64,000 nucleotides of DNA from Achromobacter sp. HZ34 (GTDB lineage: Bacteria; Pseudomonadota; Gammaproteobacteria; Burkholderiales; Burkholderiaceae_B): NCBI RefSeq assembly GCF_002209485.1, contig NZ_NJIX01000002.1, positions 682,001 through 746,000 of the forward strand. Direction: 5' to 3'. Below, piece by piece: positions 63,972-64,000 of the stretch. Below the pieces are notes generated by a model. It had not been told where the DNA came from and did no database searches. It was given only the letters and a program-made list of their open reading frames with translations. Within the stretch, counting starts at the first letter, position 1. Each line of letters starts with the position of its first letter. The position numbers and the translations under genes are program-made.

Positions 63972-64000
63972 TATTGTGCCGCGTTTCTCCGTCCGGCGTC

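Noticed and set aside
1..64000. tRNA, rRNA, CRISPR array or intact insertion sequence
   Set aside because: Intergenic regions were scanned by eye for T-loop motifs, regularly spaced direct repeats and transposase frames. None was convincing. A tRNAscan, CRISPR finder and ISfinder run would settle it.

Overview
The window is high-GC, gene-dense chromosomal DNA from a betaproteobacterium, most likely an Alcaligenaceae member close to Bordetella or Achromobacter. The evidence is the pdxJ-acpS-nagZ-uvrC-pgsA housekeeping block, Burkholderiales-type Lon, QueF and isocitrate lyase sequences, and the abundance of ABC uptake operons. I saw no rRNA, tRNA, CRISPR array, prophage or intact insertion sequence. 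Starts were chosen by eye from Shine-Dalgarno sites and family lengths.

Layout. 1-2.2 kb: trehalose genes otsB-otsA (minus; otsA runs off the window). 2.3-7.8 kb: a PmrAB/QseBC-like two-component system, a MucD/DegP-type periplasmic protease, a LysM/degenerate-LytM lipoprotein and a Lys/Ala-rich membrane protein. 7.8-13.4 kb: a GIY-YIG-like protein with a 27-bp repeat tail, a tiny membrane protein, a heat-shock pair hsp20-lon behind a sigma-32-like promoter, and a YegD-type Hsp70. 13.6-19.9 kb: a TPR/ATP-grasp protein, a YadGH-like ABC exporter joined to a spermidine-synthase-like protein, a DapA-family lyase and a JmjC oxygenase.

20.0-31.4 kb is the most coherent accessory module. A seven-gene operon (urea/amide-type ABC transporter, formamidase FmdA, zinc-ribbon FmdB) is transcribed away from a giant sensor in which an NCS1 nucleobase permease, a Cys-rich segment, a histidine kinase and a receiver form one protein. 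A LuxR-type response regulator gene overlaps its end. The shared promoter region carries two copies of a 16-bp near-palindrome arranged as an inverted repeat, a good candidate operator. I infer a sensing circuit for amide or nucleobase-derived nitrogen.

31.6-37.0 kb is a five-gene envelope cluster of visibly lower GC (COG3014-like lipoprotein, YcfL-like, LpoB-like, an unrecognised secreted protein, a CsgG/FlgT-like protein). It is followed by an unexplained structured non-coding stretch and by aceA, whose upstream region has two long inverted repeats. 39.4-40.9 kb: a VapBC-type toxin-antitoxin pair and queF. 41.0-50.3 kb: a LysR-linked catabolic operon (polyamine-type ABC transporter, gamma-glutamyltransferase-family enzyme, CocE-type hydrolase, 2-hydroxyacid dehydrogenase). 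50.3-55.3 kb: the housekeeping block. 55.3-62.6 kb: a tripartite RND efflux operon whose last gene overlaps the pdxJ start, with an orphan atypical winged-helix regulator upstream. 62.8-64 kb: a patatin-like phospholipase whose ribosome binding site lies in a perfect hairpin.
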